NCBI GenBank assembly: GCA_028293095.1 | Contig: JAQGPK010000215.1 | Coordinates: 1 to 8,833 of the forward strand | Reading direction: 5' to 3' | DNA from: Chlamydiia bacterium | GTDB taxonomy: Bacteria; Chlamydiota; Chlamydiia; Chlamydiales; FEN-1388 | DNA: 8,833 nt | Shown: piece by piece, positions 1 through 7,175 of the stretch | Position numbering within the stretch: the first letter of the stretch is position 1 | How the letters are laid out: the number at the start of each line of letters is the position of its first letter | Notes under the pieces: generated by a model | What the model was told of the DNA's origin: nothing | Database searches by the model: none | The model's input: the letters and a program-made list of their open reading frames with translations, nothing else | Translations under genes and position numbers: made by a program

Positions 1-30
1 TGATCTCTGTGTTCTCTGTGGTAAAAAAAT
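1..30 (-). repeat. Inverted copy of the CACAGAGAN repeat (module B, left arm)
   Basis: On the plus strand this reads as two 9-base units, ATCTCTGTG (3-11) and TTCTCTGTG (12-20), followed by GT and an A-run. It is the reverse complement of 111-139, differing only by one A in the homopolymer (seven A versus six). The pair makes arms of about 29 bases around an 80-base spacer. The arm starts at the window edge, so it may continue outside. Repeats of this type occur in intergenic DNA of many environmental bacteria; that statement is from memory. No coding role is visible. Confidence 0.75.
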
Positions 31-69
31 TTAAAAAGGCCCCTACTCTATATTGTGAGTTGGCTTTTA

Positions 70-95
70 TTTTAACCCAAAGTGCAAAGAGCAAG
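70..95 (+). repeat. Degenerate GCAAAG-type repeat (module A)
   Basis: The sequence TTTTAACCCAAAG followed by TGCAAAGAGCAAG looks like a decayed copy of the reverse complement of the CTTTGCG repeat at 272-308, which reads TTTTAACGCAAAGG at the same edge. It lies 22 bases before the module B copy at 118-146. The two modules may therefore form one composite element in this orientation. The match is short and imperfect, so it could be chance. Confidence 0.35.
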
Positions 96-110
96 AATAG
101 CTATGGTATT

Positions 111-147
111 ATTTTTTACCACAGAGAACACAGAGATCACAGAGAGG
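111..147 (+). repeat. Tandem 9-base CACAGAGAN repeat (module B, right arm)
   Basis: Three consecutive 9-base units are visible: CACAGAGAA (120-128), CACAGAGAT (129-137) and CACAGAGAG (138-146), preceded by a T-run and AC. Bases 111-139 are the inverted partner of 1-30. The unit is far too short and lacks the unique spacers needed for a CRISPR array. It could be a small dispersed non-coding element or the stem of a miniature element. Confidence 0.75.
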
Positions 148-245
148 ATCCAGTTACTCACATAGGTAACACTTGAGTTCACCAAGATAGGTAACCCTAT
201 CAAAAAGGAATAAATTGACTGGCCCAAATTTTGGGGTCCACTATA
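145..245. other. Non-coding stretch with repeated ATAGGTAAC and palindromes; possible decayed insertion-sequence end
   Basis: ATAGGTAAC occurs twice, at 162-170 and 187-195, exactly 25 bases apart in the same orientation. A 6-base hairpin GATAGG/CCTATC lies at 186-201. An imperfect 21-base palindrome centred on CCCAAATTTTGGG lies at 220-240. Multiple short direct repeats at an end are typical of some insertion sequences, for example the IS21 family, so this could be the remnant of one. No transposase reading frame is present, and the identification is only a guess. Confidence 0.25.
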
Positions 246-271
246 AGAAATAGTAACATCGCATCTTCCTC

Positions 272-308
272 TCTTTGCGTCTTTGCGCCTCACTCGCTCC
301 TTTGCGTT
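272..308 (-). repeat. CTTTGCG repeat (module A, inverted copy)
   Basis: Three CTTTGCG units occur: CTTTGCGT (273-280), CTTTGCGC (281-288) and, after a 10-base interruption, CCTTTGCGTT (299-308) running into an A-run. The reverse complement begins TTAACGCAAAGG, like the decayed copy at 70-95. With the two module B copies this gives each repeat type in both orientations within 310 bases. The low complexity rules out a meaningful coding reading. Confidence 0.65.
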
Positions 309-502
309 AAAAAATACTTAATGATCTCTTCAAATCACAAAAGCCCATTTCTCATCTTTTTCTTGTTATTTCCAAATAGGGGCAACTTATGGACTGATTC
401 GCTTTGTATTAAAAAAATAATATAAACCATCAATCCTAAAATCGAGTCGTGCTTGTAATGGTAAAAATACAAAGGAGGGAAATTTCTAAGAAATTTTAAG
501 AC
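309..502. other. AT-rich intergenic stretch without a gene
   Basis: No convincing reading frame is seen. The open frames that cross it are short and run into repeats or the terminator. It contains a 17-base dyad, AAATTTCT-A-AGAAATTT (480-496), next to a purine-rich AAAGGAGGG (471-479) that resembles a ribosome binding site but has no start codon at a useful distance. The region is probably 3' flanking DNA of the porin-like gene. Confidence 0.5.
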
Positions 503-540
503 AAAAAAAAGGCCTTTCCTCCTTGCGGAGAAAAGGCCTT
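503..540 (-). terminator. Strong intrinsic terminator of the porin-like gene
   Basis: Read on the minus strand, a 14-base-pair stem forms between AAGGCCTTTTCTCC and GGAGGAAAGGCCTT, with one G-U pair. It closes on a GCAA tetraloop of the GNRA class, and the 3' arm ends in a run of eight or more T. The hairpin starts 29 bases after the TAA stop at 570-572. This is a textbook factor-independent terminator in the correct orientation. Confidence 0.93.
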
Positions 541-569
541 GTATCAATCAAGAGTTATAACACTCGTGA

Positions 570-1883
570 TTAGAACGCGTAGATCGCAGCAACTTCAAAT
601 GCCCATGAGCGGTGCTTTCCACCAATAGCTCTTGAACACTCGTGAACTCTTTCGAAAATACCTTGAAGTGTCAAGTTATCTGTAAGAGCATAAAGGCCTG
701 TAACTTGGTAGCCCTTATAGTTAGTAAACCCTTGGCTAATATCTTTGTAGATAGAGATGTTAGCTGGGTTATCTCTGGAGATTCCATGAACATCAGATTC
801 TGGGATAGATTGCGCTTGTACCCACTGATAGTTCACATCAACTGCCCAGTCATGCTGTCTCTTGATTTCGCCGATGCTAGCGCCAACGTAGAAAGCTTTG
901 TTTTCTTTCTTGTGGTGGAAGTAGCTATTGCGGTGTCCATCATGATTCAACAAGAACGCACCATACACTTTAGACTTGTGGCTCAAAAGATCTGGGCTCA
1001 AGTTGTATGCAAGTGTGAACTGGGAAACGTTGAAATGCTGACCAAGTGAGTTCTTATGGCCATAGCAGTTAACGCCATCTTTGTTCCAATGTGTTAAGGA
1101 ATATTTAAAATCAATTCCTTCATCAGCGAGGTTCAAAAGTCCAACTTCTCCAACATAGCCAAAGTGGTTGACTGTTTGGTCAACAACGAAACCAGCTAAT
1201 TTTACGCTGAGATCCATTACACCTTCGTAGCTATTCATGTACTTCAATGTCAAACCATCATAGAAGTTATGGAATTGAACTCTTGAATCGAATGTATCAT
1301 ACAAGCGACGACGTCCTGCTTCAACATCAAAGCGGGAAGTACCCTGCTCAGAAACATTGTAGCCGAGGTATGCTTGACGAACAACGATATTGCTCACAGA
1401 ACCGCTACCGAACATTGTGTTCTTGTGGCTTACATATGAATCAGTCAACTGATTGTTCTTACGCTGTGCAATACCAGCAGAGTTATCAAACTGAAGTCTG
1501 ATTTTGCCCCATGATCTGTCTGCTCTGTAATCCAACATCAAGTTGACTTCAACGTTGAATTCATTTGTTGGGAAAGGAGAGTTTGGACCTTCTGATGGGT
1601 TAACTTTTTCGCTTCCATGACCACGTTGACGTACGCCATTGGATGTTGCACGAAGGTGATCCCATTCAGCACGGACATCTCCGCTAAGCATTAAGTTTCC
1701 ACCTTTTTCTTGGATACTTACTGCACCTTTTGTTTTTACGAAATCATTTAGAGCGCGGATATCTGATTCGTGCTCTTCTTGAGTTGTTGAGTACCCTTCA
1801 GGACTTGTATTTTCTGCTTGCAGAGAAACTGCAAACCCACAGGCTGCCAATGCGCATGGCAACAAGTATTTCAAAAATTTCAT
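570..1883 (-). CDS. Predicted outer-membrane beta-barrel protein (porin-like)
   Basis: The chosen start gives 437 residues. The N-terminus is a clear Sec signal peptide: MKFLK, then a hydrophobic stretch to about residue 21, with likely cleavage after LQA at residue 23. The mature part is rich in alternating polar and aromatic residues (segments such as FDVEAGRRRLYDTF and LTLKYMNSY) and ends in AAIYAF. The terminal phenylalanine is the usual signal for barrel assembly by the BAM complex. No catalytic motif is seen. It probably forms a pore for small solutes, resembling the porin-like proteins of environmental chlamydiae, but the family is recognised by style rather than by a firm motif. Start choice: GGAG lies 6 bases before the ATG at 1883. 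An in-frame ATG at 1940 would put 19 charged residues ahead of the signal peptide and overlaps a promoter-like box. The gene has its own promoters and a strong terminator, so it is probably monocistronic. Confidence 0.8.
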   Translation of the reverse strand: MKFLKYLLPCALAACGFAVSLQAENTSPEGYSTTQEEHESDIRALNDFVKTKGAVSIQEKGGNLMLSGDVRAEWDHLRATSNGVRQRGHGSEKVNPSEGPNSPFPTNEFNVEVNLMLDYRADRSWGKIRLQFDNSAGIAQRKNNQLTDSYVSHKNTMFGSGSVSNIVVRQAYLGYNVSEQGTSRFDVEAGRRRLYDTFDSRVQFHNFYDGLTLKYMNSYEGVMDLSVKLAGFVVDQTVNHFGYVGEVGLLNLADEGIDFKYSLTHWNKDGVNCYGHKNSLGQHFNVSQFTLAYNLSPDLLSHKSKVYGAFLLNHDGHRNSYFHHKKENKAFYVGASIGEIKRQHDWAVDVNYQWVQAQSIPESDVHGISRDNPANISIYKDISQGFTNYKGYQVTGLYALTDNLTLQGIFERVHECSRAIGGKHRSWAFEVAAIYAF

Positions 1884-1935
1884 GGTTTTCTCCATTTTTG
1901 CTTGTTTTCTTAAAAAATCTAATTTGTTTGCTTTC

Positions 1936-1962
1936 ATCATAAAACCTTAATCTCTTTGTCAA
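1936..1962 (-). promoter_or_regulatory. Candidate sigma-70-type promoter proximal to the porin-like gene
   Basis: The minus strand has a perfect -35 box TTGACA (1962-1957) and a -10 box TATGAT (1941-1936, 5 of 6 matches to consensus). They are separated by 15 bases, shorter than the usual 17. Transcription would begin near 1929, inside the longer reading frame but upstream of the ATG at 1883. The short spacer is the main doubt. Confidence 0.45.
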
Positions 1963-2023
1963 CTTACAATCCACTATTCGATACGAAGCGACTCACTTTT
2001 CCATTATGGATAGTAAACCTTAG

Positions 2024-2052
2024 TGTATAAAGGCAAATTGGTTTTTTGTAAA
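2024..2052 (-). promoter_or_regulatory. Candidate distal promoter of the porin-like gene
   Basis: On the minus strand TTTACA (2052-2047) is followed after exactly 17 bases by TATACA (2029-2024). These match the -35 and -10 consensus at 5 and 4 of 6 positions. The start would be near 2017, giving a leader of about 130 bases before the ATG at 1883. Both this and the proximal site could be used. Confidence 0.4.
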
Positions 2053-2149
2053 CCCAAATTTCCTATACGCATTCCAATGGCAATATTTTTTAACTAGCTT
2101 TGCCATATCCTAAGTTTCCATAATTTCTAAAAAAATACAAGCCTAAACC

Positions 2150-2175
2150 AAGAATTAGTTGGTATCATAATTCTT
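2150..2175. terminator. Weak AT-rich hairpin downstream of the 981-residue gene
   Basis: AAGAATTA (2150-2157) and TAATTCTT (2168-2175) are perfect inverted repeats around a 10-base loop, 35 bases past the TAG stop at 2210-2212. On the minus strand the stem is followed by GGTTTAGGCTTGTA and only then by seven T, so it is a poor terminator in the expected direction. It may slow or end transcription, or be incidental. Confidence 0.25.
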
Positions 2176-2209
2176 TTTTCTATTGCAAGAAAATTTTAGA
2201 AAAGATTCT

Positions 2210-5155
2210 CTAGCTTCCTATATAGTCGGCAGGCCTTGAAAAAATTCCCCATTGTGGTTGCCTTCTCGAACCGTTTACCCACATCTTCCAATTACTCAGC
2301 GGTCTACCTGTTAGTGCCATACAATCGACACTCCAGAGCTCTAATTGCTCAGTTGCTGGATTCACAACAAAAGCAAAATAATCTTTCACCCAGTTTGTAT
2401 CGGCAAACAAAACAGGTAGTGGCATCGCCATATTTCTTTTTCGAAATTCTTCAAGTAACCGTAGCTGTAGATTAAGCGCACCTCTTGTAGATCCTAGTGC
2501 GAGTGCTGAGAGTGCTTTAGTAATGTTGAGAAGCTCTTTTGCCGAAATAAATTTTTTCTTAGTGATCTCAGGTAGAAATTTGCCTATGAGCAAAGGAAGA
2601 CGAGTGAGCGCTACTTTCTCATTTTTAAAGACTTCGTAAAGAGTTTCCTCTATCTTCACTTTTGCGTGATCAGTTTCCGTATAAGGTAAGCAGGAATAGA
2701 GTAAACTATCAATATCCTCTACCGAAAAAATATTTCCATACTCATTTTGCAAGCCTCTGTCAGCATACACTGTATTCATAATAAAAGTTCGAAACTCAAG
2801 GATTGAAAGACGATAAGGGAGGCGCTGAAAAAGCTGAGAAAGCCGTGGCCGATACTGTATTGGGACTCGCTGCATAAGTTCTTTTATAAAATCTGCGGCC
2901 ATCTCTTCTTCAACGAAAATTGTCTTTAAAAATTTTTGCGTAGGCTCAACAATTTGGTGCTTAATCCAGGAATAGGTATAGCTATCACTCACACAGCCTT
3001 CTCTAAAAAGAAAAAAGCCCGGTTTTAGCAAAAAGGCATGTGTTGGAGAGTGAATCAGCATTGATTTATCTGGATTTTCCAAAAAGGGTGCTGAGGATTT
3101 TGCTGGAAGCTGCTTGAGCGTATCAATAAAAAAGGCAAAAAGCTCTGTTTCTGACTCTACCCATCGTTCTACTTCAAAGGGCTTATCTTCGCGTTTAAAA
3201 TACGCACTTACAAGAGTACTCATTGAACCACCTGAAGTGTACACCCAAGGTTTCTTTTCAACTTTATCAAGGTTTTGTAAAGGCTTTGCAATAAGAGGGG
3301 CGTTATGCGCCTTTGCCATGCGATAAAAAGCAGACTCTAAAAAAGGCTCACTTCGGACATGGTTGACAAGCTGCGTGATCACAAAGCTAAAGTCAGCTTC
3401 AATCCCTTGAATTTCAGGGCGTGATGCAATTTCCTGCTCTGTAATCGTAAAAAAGGAAACGAGTGACTCCACAAACTCTGAAAGTGAAAAAATACGCTCC
3501 CATTGAGAAGGATTACTTCTTCCATACTTATACAAGAGACGAAACCCTGCGGGACTATCATCAAAAGGGCCACTTGCAATGTCATGGATTTCTGGATCAT
3601 ACACCTCTTGAAAATAGGCTGGAAATTTTTTATCATACTCATTAATCAAAAATTCATAGAGTCTTGCTATTTTCGATGCTTTGTCATGAGCCATCTGCCT
3701 TACCTGCTCAATATGATAGAGCTCTGCCTGGCGTGAACGATACTCAATCTTCATCCATTCAATTTCTTTTTCCGTATTTGCCTGGCGGGCTCGAGCATCA
3801 AGATAGCGCATTTGTTCAGCAACATTGCGGTACTCTTCTTCTTTCTCTTTAAGAAAAAGATTTGCCTGCGCGACTTTTTGTGACACGATAGAATAGAGAC
3901 ACTCACCAATCCCTCCTCGATCGTTATAATTTACCCCTAAACTTGTGTATAAATTAAAACGGGTAAAGGCAAGCTTAATTTCAGCAAAAGAGGCTAGCGT
4001 AAATTCCCACGCTTTAAGGAGCGCACAGTCGGCAAGAGCTTTAAAAGATGTCTTAGCAACTTCAAAATCTTTTAAGAAAAGAACACAAGGATCACCTTTC
4101 GCATTCGCTTTTTTTGAAGTGCGGGGAACATGCATTAAAAGGCCTGTATGAATCATACTCTTAGGACGATTCAAATATTCATCCACATTTTTTTGAGTGA
4201 TCTCGTGATGCTGTAGAAGAAGCGCTCGCAAAAGCTCTTCAGCTGTCGTTACGATCACAGGACCTACTTTTTCCAGTAACGGAAGACATCGCTCAATGAG
4301 TGCGCGCAACTTGAGCGTTTTCTCTTGAATTGGTAAAGCTGAATCTACAATGTTTACTGCTTCACACGCCGCAATCAGCCCAGGGGAGGCCCATACTTTA
4401 TGATCATTCAGAGATAAATCGCGGTACAAAGCAATCGGCTTTTTCAAATCGCCATTGCCCCAACTCGAAGCAAGCGGGACACTATATTCAACGCCGCCAA
4501 ATGTTTTTTTCATGCGTCCTGTATTCATCATTTCATCTAGATCGCGTAAAAAAAGAGCCGGCTGCTCCTGATGAATCAAAATGGCAGGCGCCGTTGCAAA
4601 GCAAGAACCAAGACTTTGCCGCAATGTCGTCAGCCAAGCTGCAAGACAGGCTCGCTTGACATGCACATCTGTAATGGATTCATGAAGAGGAATCATCAAT
4701 GTATCACGAATCATCTCTTCGGCAAGCCGATTAGAAAAGGGGCGACTCATATTTTTAATGAGACGCGCAAGCGCTTTATCTTTTAAAAGAAGTTCTAAGA
4801 CATGCAGTATGTGTTCATCCCGTACAGCGTCATGTTGGCGGCCGGGAGAAAGGGAGTACAGATTTGCTTTAAGCTGAGAGACTAGCGCTTGAAGACGGCT
4901 GCTATCAATCTCGCCCTCATCGGTAATGATCAAGCAGGCCAGCGCTCGCGCCTTTAAAACATTCCTTATAGAGCAGCTTTCTTGAATTCCGGCCTCATCG
5001 GCATAGCGACTAATTTCTTCAAACTCATCGAGCAAAATATCTTCTAAATAAGCTGTACGTTTTGCAAGAAGACTACAGATCCTCTCATAAAAAAGAGGCT
5101 GCGCTGCTGAAATCTCAACTGAATTCAAAATTGCATCAAATGACAAGACCACCAC
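2210..5155 (-). CDS. Large protein of unknown function with a cysteine-peptidase-like motif and central coiled coil
   Basis: I do not recognise this 981-residue protein. There is no signal peptide or membrane helix, so it is probably cytoplasmic or exported by a non-Sec route. Residues 1-175 look helical. At 180-187 the sequence is QSLGSCFA, resembling the Q...GSCWA nucleophile loop of papain-like peptidases, with Cys185 as candidate nucleophile. Residues 430-500 are rich in Glu, Lys, Arg and Gln with heptad-like spacing and probably form a coiled coil. The last 65 residues carry FADTNW (917-922), FAFVVNPATEQLELW (927-941) and several tryptophans (956, 959, 969). This tail is loosely like the His/Asn end of a papain fold, but the residue where a histidine would be expected is tyrosine (Tyr926), so activity is uncertain. 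The reading frame starts with GTG at 5155. AGAAGG (5158-5163) lies only 2 bases upstream of it, so the next GTG at 5152 (5-base spacing) may be the true start; no ATG is near. The gene is divergent from thrS. Confidence 0.8.
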   Translation of the reverse strand: MVVLSFDAILNSVEISAAQPLFYERICSLLAKRTAYLEDILLDEFEEISRYADEAGIQESCSIRNVLKARALACLIITDEGEIDSSRLQALVSQLKANLYSLSPGRQHDAVRDEHILHVLELLLKDKALARLIKNMSRPFSNRLAEEMIRDTLMIPLHESITDVHVKRACLAAWLTTLRQSLGSCFATAPAILIHQEQPALFLRDLDEMMNTGRMKKTFGGVEYSVPLASSWGNGDLKKPIALYRDLSLNDHKVWASPGLIAACEAVNIVDSALPIQEKTLKLRALIERCLPLLEKVGPVIVTTAEELLRALLLQHHEITQKNVDEYLNRPKSMIHTGLLMHVPRTSKKANAKGDPCVLFLKDFEVAKTSFKALADCALLKAWEFTLASFAEIKLAFTRFNLYTSLGVNYNDRGGIGECLYSIVSQKVAQANLFLKEKEEEYRNVAEQMRYLDARARQANTEKEIEWMKIEYRSRQAELYHIEQVRQMAHDKASKIARLYEFLINEYDKKFPAYFQEVYDPEIHDIASGPFDDSPAGFRLLYKYGRSNPSQWERIFSLSEFVESLVSFFTITEQEIASRPEIQGIEADFSFVITQLVNHVRSEPFLESAFYRMAKAHNAPLIAKPLQNLDKVEKKPWVYTSGGSMSTLVSAYFKREDKPFEVERWVESETELFAFFIDTLKQLPAKSSAPFLENPDKSMLIHSPTHAFLLKPGFFLFREGCVSDSYTYSWIKHQIVEPTQKFLKTIFVEEEMAADFIKELMQRVPIQYRPRLSQLFQRLPYRLSILEFRTFIMNTVYADRGLQNEYGNIFSVEDIDSLLYSCLPYTETDHAKVKIEETLYEVFKNEKVALTRLPLLIGKFLPEITKKKFISAKELLNITKALSALALGSTRGALNLQLRLLEEFRKRNMAMPLPVLFADTNWVKDYFAFVVNPATEQLELWSVDCMALTGRPLSNWKMWVNGSRRQPQWGIFSRPADYIGS

Positions 5156-5164
5156 TACCTTCTA

Positions 5165-5194
5165 TTGAACCTTAAGCTCTTCATAAGCTAAACT
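5165..5194 (+). promoter_or_regulatory. Candidate promoter of the thrS-parA-pGP6-D cluster
   Basis: TTGAAC (5165-5170) and TAAACT (5189-5194) are separated by 18 bases, each matching consensus at 4 of 6 positions. The transcription start would lie near 5201, about 25 bases before the thrS ATG. The whole divergent gap is only 70 bases, so the promoter of the opposite gene must overlap it. There is no room for a T-box leader of the kind that regulates thrS in Firmicutes. Confidence 0.35.
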
Positions 5195-5225
5195 GTTTAA
5201 AATTACCATCATAAGGATTACTTTT

Positions 5226-7154
5226 ATGCTCATTCATTATTGCGACCCTAAAGATAAAAGCAAAACGACAACTATTGAGCTTGCTGATGGCGCGAAAGCC
5301 ACAGATCTTATCGAAAAATTCAATTTAAGAGCCCCACATCAAGGGCTTGCTGCGCTTATAAACGGAAAAGCTCGCGATCTTTCAACTCCTCTTCATGATA
5401 ATGACACAATCAGCTTTTACTCTTTTGATGATGCTGAAGGTAAAGAAGTTTTCTGGCACACCTCTGCCCACGTACTAGCGCAAGCCATCCTTCGCAAATT
5501 TCCGCAAGCCAAGCCGACAATTGGTCCTCCAATTGAAAATGGCTTTTACTATGACTTTGCAGACCTTACAATTTCCGAAAGTGACTTAGAGGCTATTGAA
5601 GAAGAGATGCAAAAAATTTGCGAGGAAAATTATAAGAGCGAGCGCTCTGTTTTTGCATCCAAACAAGAGGCATTGGAGCGCTTTAAAGATAACCGCTACA
5701 AAGTAGAACTTATCAATAGTTTTGATGATAGCGAGCTTACAGGATATACTCAAGGGGAGTTTTTCGATCTTTGCCGTGGTCCGCACCTTGCAAGTCTTGG
5801 AAAAATTAAAGCTGTGAAAATTTTGAAAACATCTGGAGCATACTGGAGAGGCGATTCTAAAAATGCCATGCTCACTCGTATCTACGGCATCTCTTTCCCT
5901 GATAGAAAATTATTAAAAGAGTATCTCCACAATTTAGAAGAGGCTAAAAAGCGCGATCACAAAGTGTTAGGACCAAAGCTTGATCTCTTCTCATTCCATG
6001 AAGAGGCGCCTGGTATTCCTTTTATCCATCCAAAAGGGATGATTATCTGGAATCGCTTGATCGACTACTGGAGAAGCTGCCACATGCGTGCAGGATACCT
6101 GGAAATCAAAACACCAACTATTCTGATTAAAGATCTTTGGGAGCGTTCTGGTCACTGGCAGAATTATCATCAAAATATGTTTGTCACAACACAAGAAGAT
6201 CGTGAATTTGCTATCAAGCCGATGAATTGTCCTGGTGCTATGCTCTTTTTTAAAGAAAAAAACCATAGTTACCGCGAACTTCCTCTCCGACTTGCTGAAA
6301 TTGGCCATGTTCATCGCTTCGAGCCTTCAGGATCGCTTTCAGGACTATTTCGTGTACGAAGTTTTCATCAAGACGATGCCCATGTTTTTCTCCAACTCTC
6401 TGATGTTCAAGATGAAATTTTGAGGATTTTAAAGCTGCTTGATGAGATCTACTCAACATTTGGTCTCACCTATGAGCTTGCTCTATCAACACGTCCTGAT
6501 AAGCAAACCATTGGAAGCGATGAGGCGTGGGAAATCACGACAAACGGATTACGTTCTGCATTAGAAGCACATGGAAAAACGTTTAAGATCAACGAGGGTG
6601 ATGGCGCCTTCTATGGCCCGAAGATCGATATCTACATTCACGATGCAATGGGACGAGCTTGGCAGTGCGGGACTATCCAGCTCGATATGTCACTGCCTGA
6701 ACGCTTTGAGCTAGAATACACAGCAGCAGATGGCACAAGACAGCGCCCAATCCTACTTCACCGCGCTCTTTTAGGCTCTTTTGAGCGCTTTTTTGGCTCT
6801 TTGATTGAGTTCTACGTAGGCAAGTTCCCTCTCTGGCTAAATCCAGCACAAGTGCGTCTTGTGGCTGTGGCTACACGCCATGTAGACTATGCACGTGAGG
6901 TGCAGCAAGCCATTGCATCGTGTGGGTTTATCGTGGATCTAGATGATTCTAACGAATCGGTTTCGAAAAAAATTCGCGAAGCGCAAATGTTGCAATACAA
7001 CTACATTTTGACAATTGGTGATCAAGAAGTTACAAATAAAACCATTGCACTTCGTACAAGAGATAATGTAGTGCATGGCGAAATTTCTGTAGCTACATTT
7101 TTAGAAAAGATCGAAGATGAAAGAAATACAAAAGCCCTCAAGTCACCATTTTAA
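5226..7154 (+). CDS. thrS: Threonine--tRNA ligase (ThrRS)
   Basis: This cytoplasmic class II enzyme joins threonine to tRNA(Thr) using ATP. It has 642 residues, the same length as the E. coli enzyme, with all domains present. The TGS domain spans about 1-62. The editing domain has HTSAH (His78, His82) and CRGPH (Cys183, His187), which clears mis-charged serine. The catalytic core has motif 2 around HRFEPSGSLSGLFRVRSF and motif 3 around RPILLHRALLGSFERF. The three zinc ligands are Cys335 (in NCPGAM), His386 (in QDDAH) and His512 (in LLHRA), each shifted by one from the E. coli positions. The anticodon-binding domain runs from about residue 535 and contains VRLVAVATRH and ILTIGDQE. The start is supported by AAGGA at 5213-5217, 8 bases before the ATG. 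parA begins 21 bases after the stop, indicating cotranscription. Nothing is missing or broken. Confidence 0.98.
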   Translation: MLIHYCDPKDKSKTTTIELADGAKATDLIEKFNLRAPHQGLAALINGKARDLSTPLHDNDTISFYSFDDAEGKEVFWHTSAHVLAQAILRKFPQAKPTIGPPIENGFYYDFADLTISESDLEAIEEEMQKICEENYKSERSVFASKQEALERFKDNRYKVELINSFDDSELTGYTQGEFFDLCRGPHLASLGKIKAVKILKTSGAYWRGDSKNAMLTRIYGISFPDRKLLKEYLHNLEEAKKRDHKVLGPKLDLFSFHEEAPGIPFIHPKGMIIWNRLIDYWRSCHMRAGYLEIKTPTILIKDLWERSGHWQNYHQNMFVTTQEDREFAIKPMNCPGAMLFFKEKNHSYRELPLRLAEIGHVHRFEPSGSLSGLFRVRSFHQDDAHVFLQLSDVQDEILRILKLLDEIYSTFGLTYELALSTRPDKQTIGSDEAWEITTNGLRSALEAHGKTFKINEGDGAFYGPKIDIYIHDAMGRAWQCGTIQLDMSLPERFELEYTAADGTRQRPILLHRALLGSFERFFGSLIEFYVGKFPLWLNPAQVRLVAVATRHVDYAREVQQAIASCGFIVDLDDSNESVSKKIREAQMLQYNYILTIGDQEVTNKTIALRTRDNVVHGEISVATFLEKIEDERNTKALKSPF

Positions 7155-7175
7155 CGTTAGGGTGTAAGGATACCA

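Noticed and set aside
120..146. Tandem 9-base repeats as a CRISPR array
   Set aside because: The units are only 9 bases long, directly adjacent with no spacers, and no cas gene is present.
471..479. AAAGGAGGG as a ribosome binding site of a small plus-strand gene
   Set aside because: No start codon lies 4-12 bases downstream, and the following sequence is a dyad and the minus-strand terminator.
72..547. Short open frames on both strands near the left edge (72-293, 231-425, 335-547)
   Set aside because: They run through low-complexity repeats or begin in the terminator hairpin, lack ribosome binding sites and show no protein-like composition.
642..1049. Plus-strand open frame of 135 codons inside the porin-like gene
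   Set aside because: It is antisense to a gene with a signal peptide, promoter and terminator. The translated product has no domain signs and its start lacks a ribosome binding site.
2236..4786. Many plus-strand open frames of 60-110 codons opposite the 981-residue gene
   Set aside because: They are antisense shadows of one long continuous frame, overlap each other in different frames and have no start signals.
5156..5225. T-box riboswitch before thrS
   Set aside because: The gap is 70 bases, far shorter than a T-box leader, and holds no terminator hairpin.
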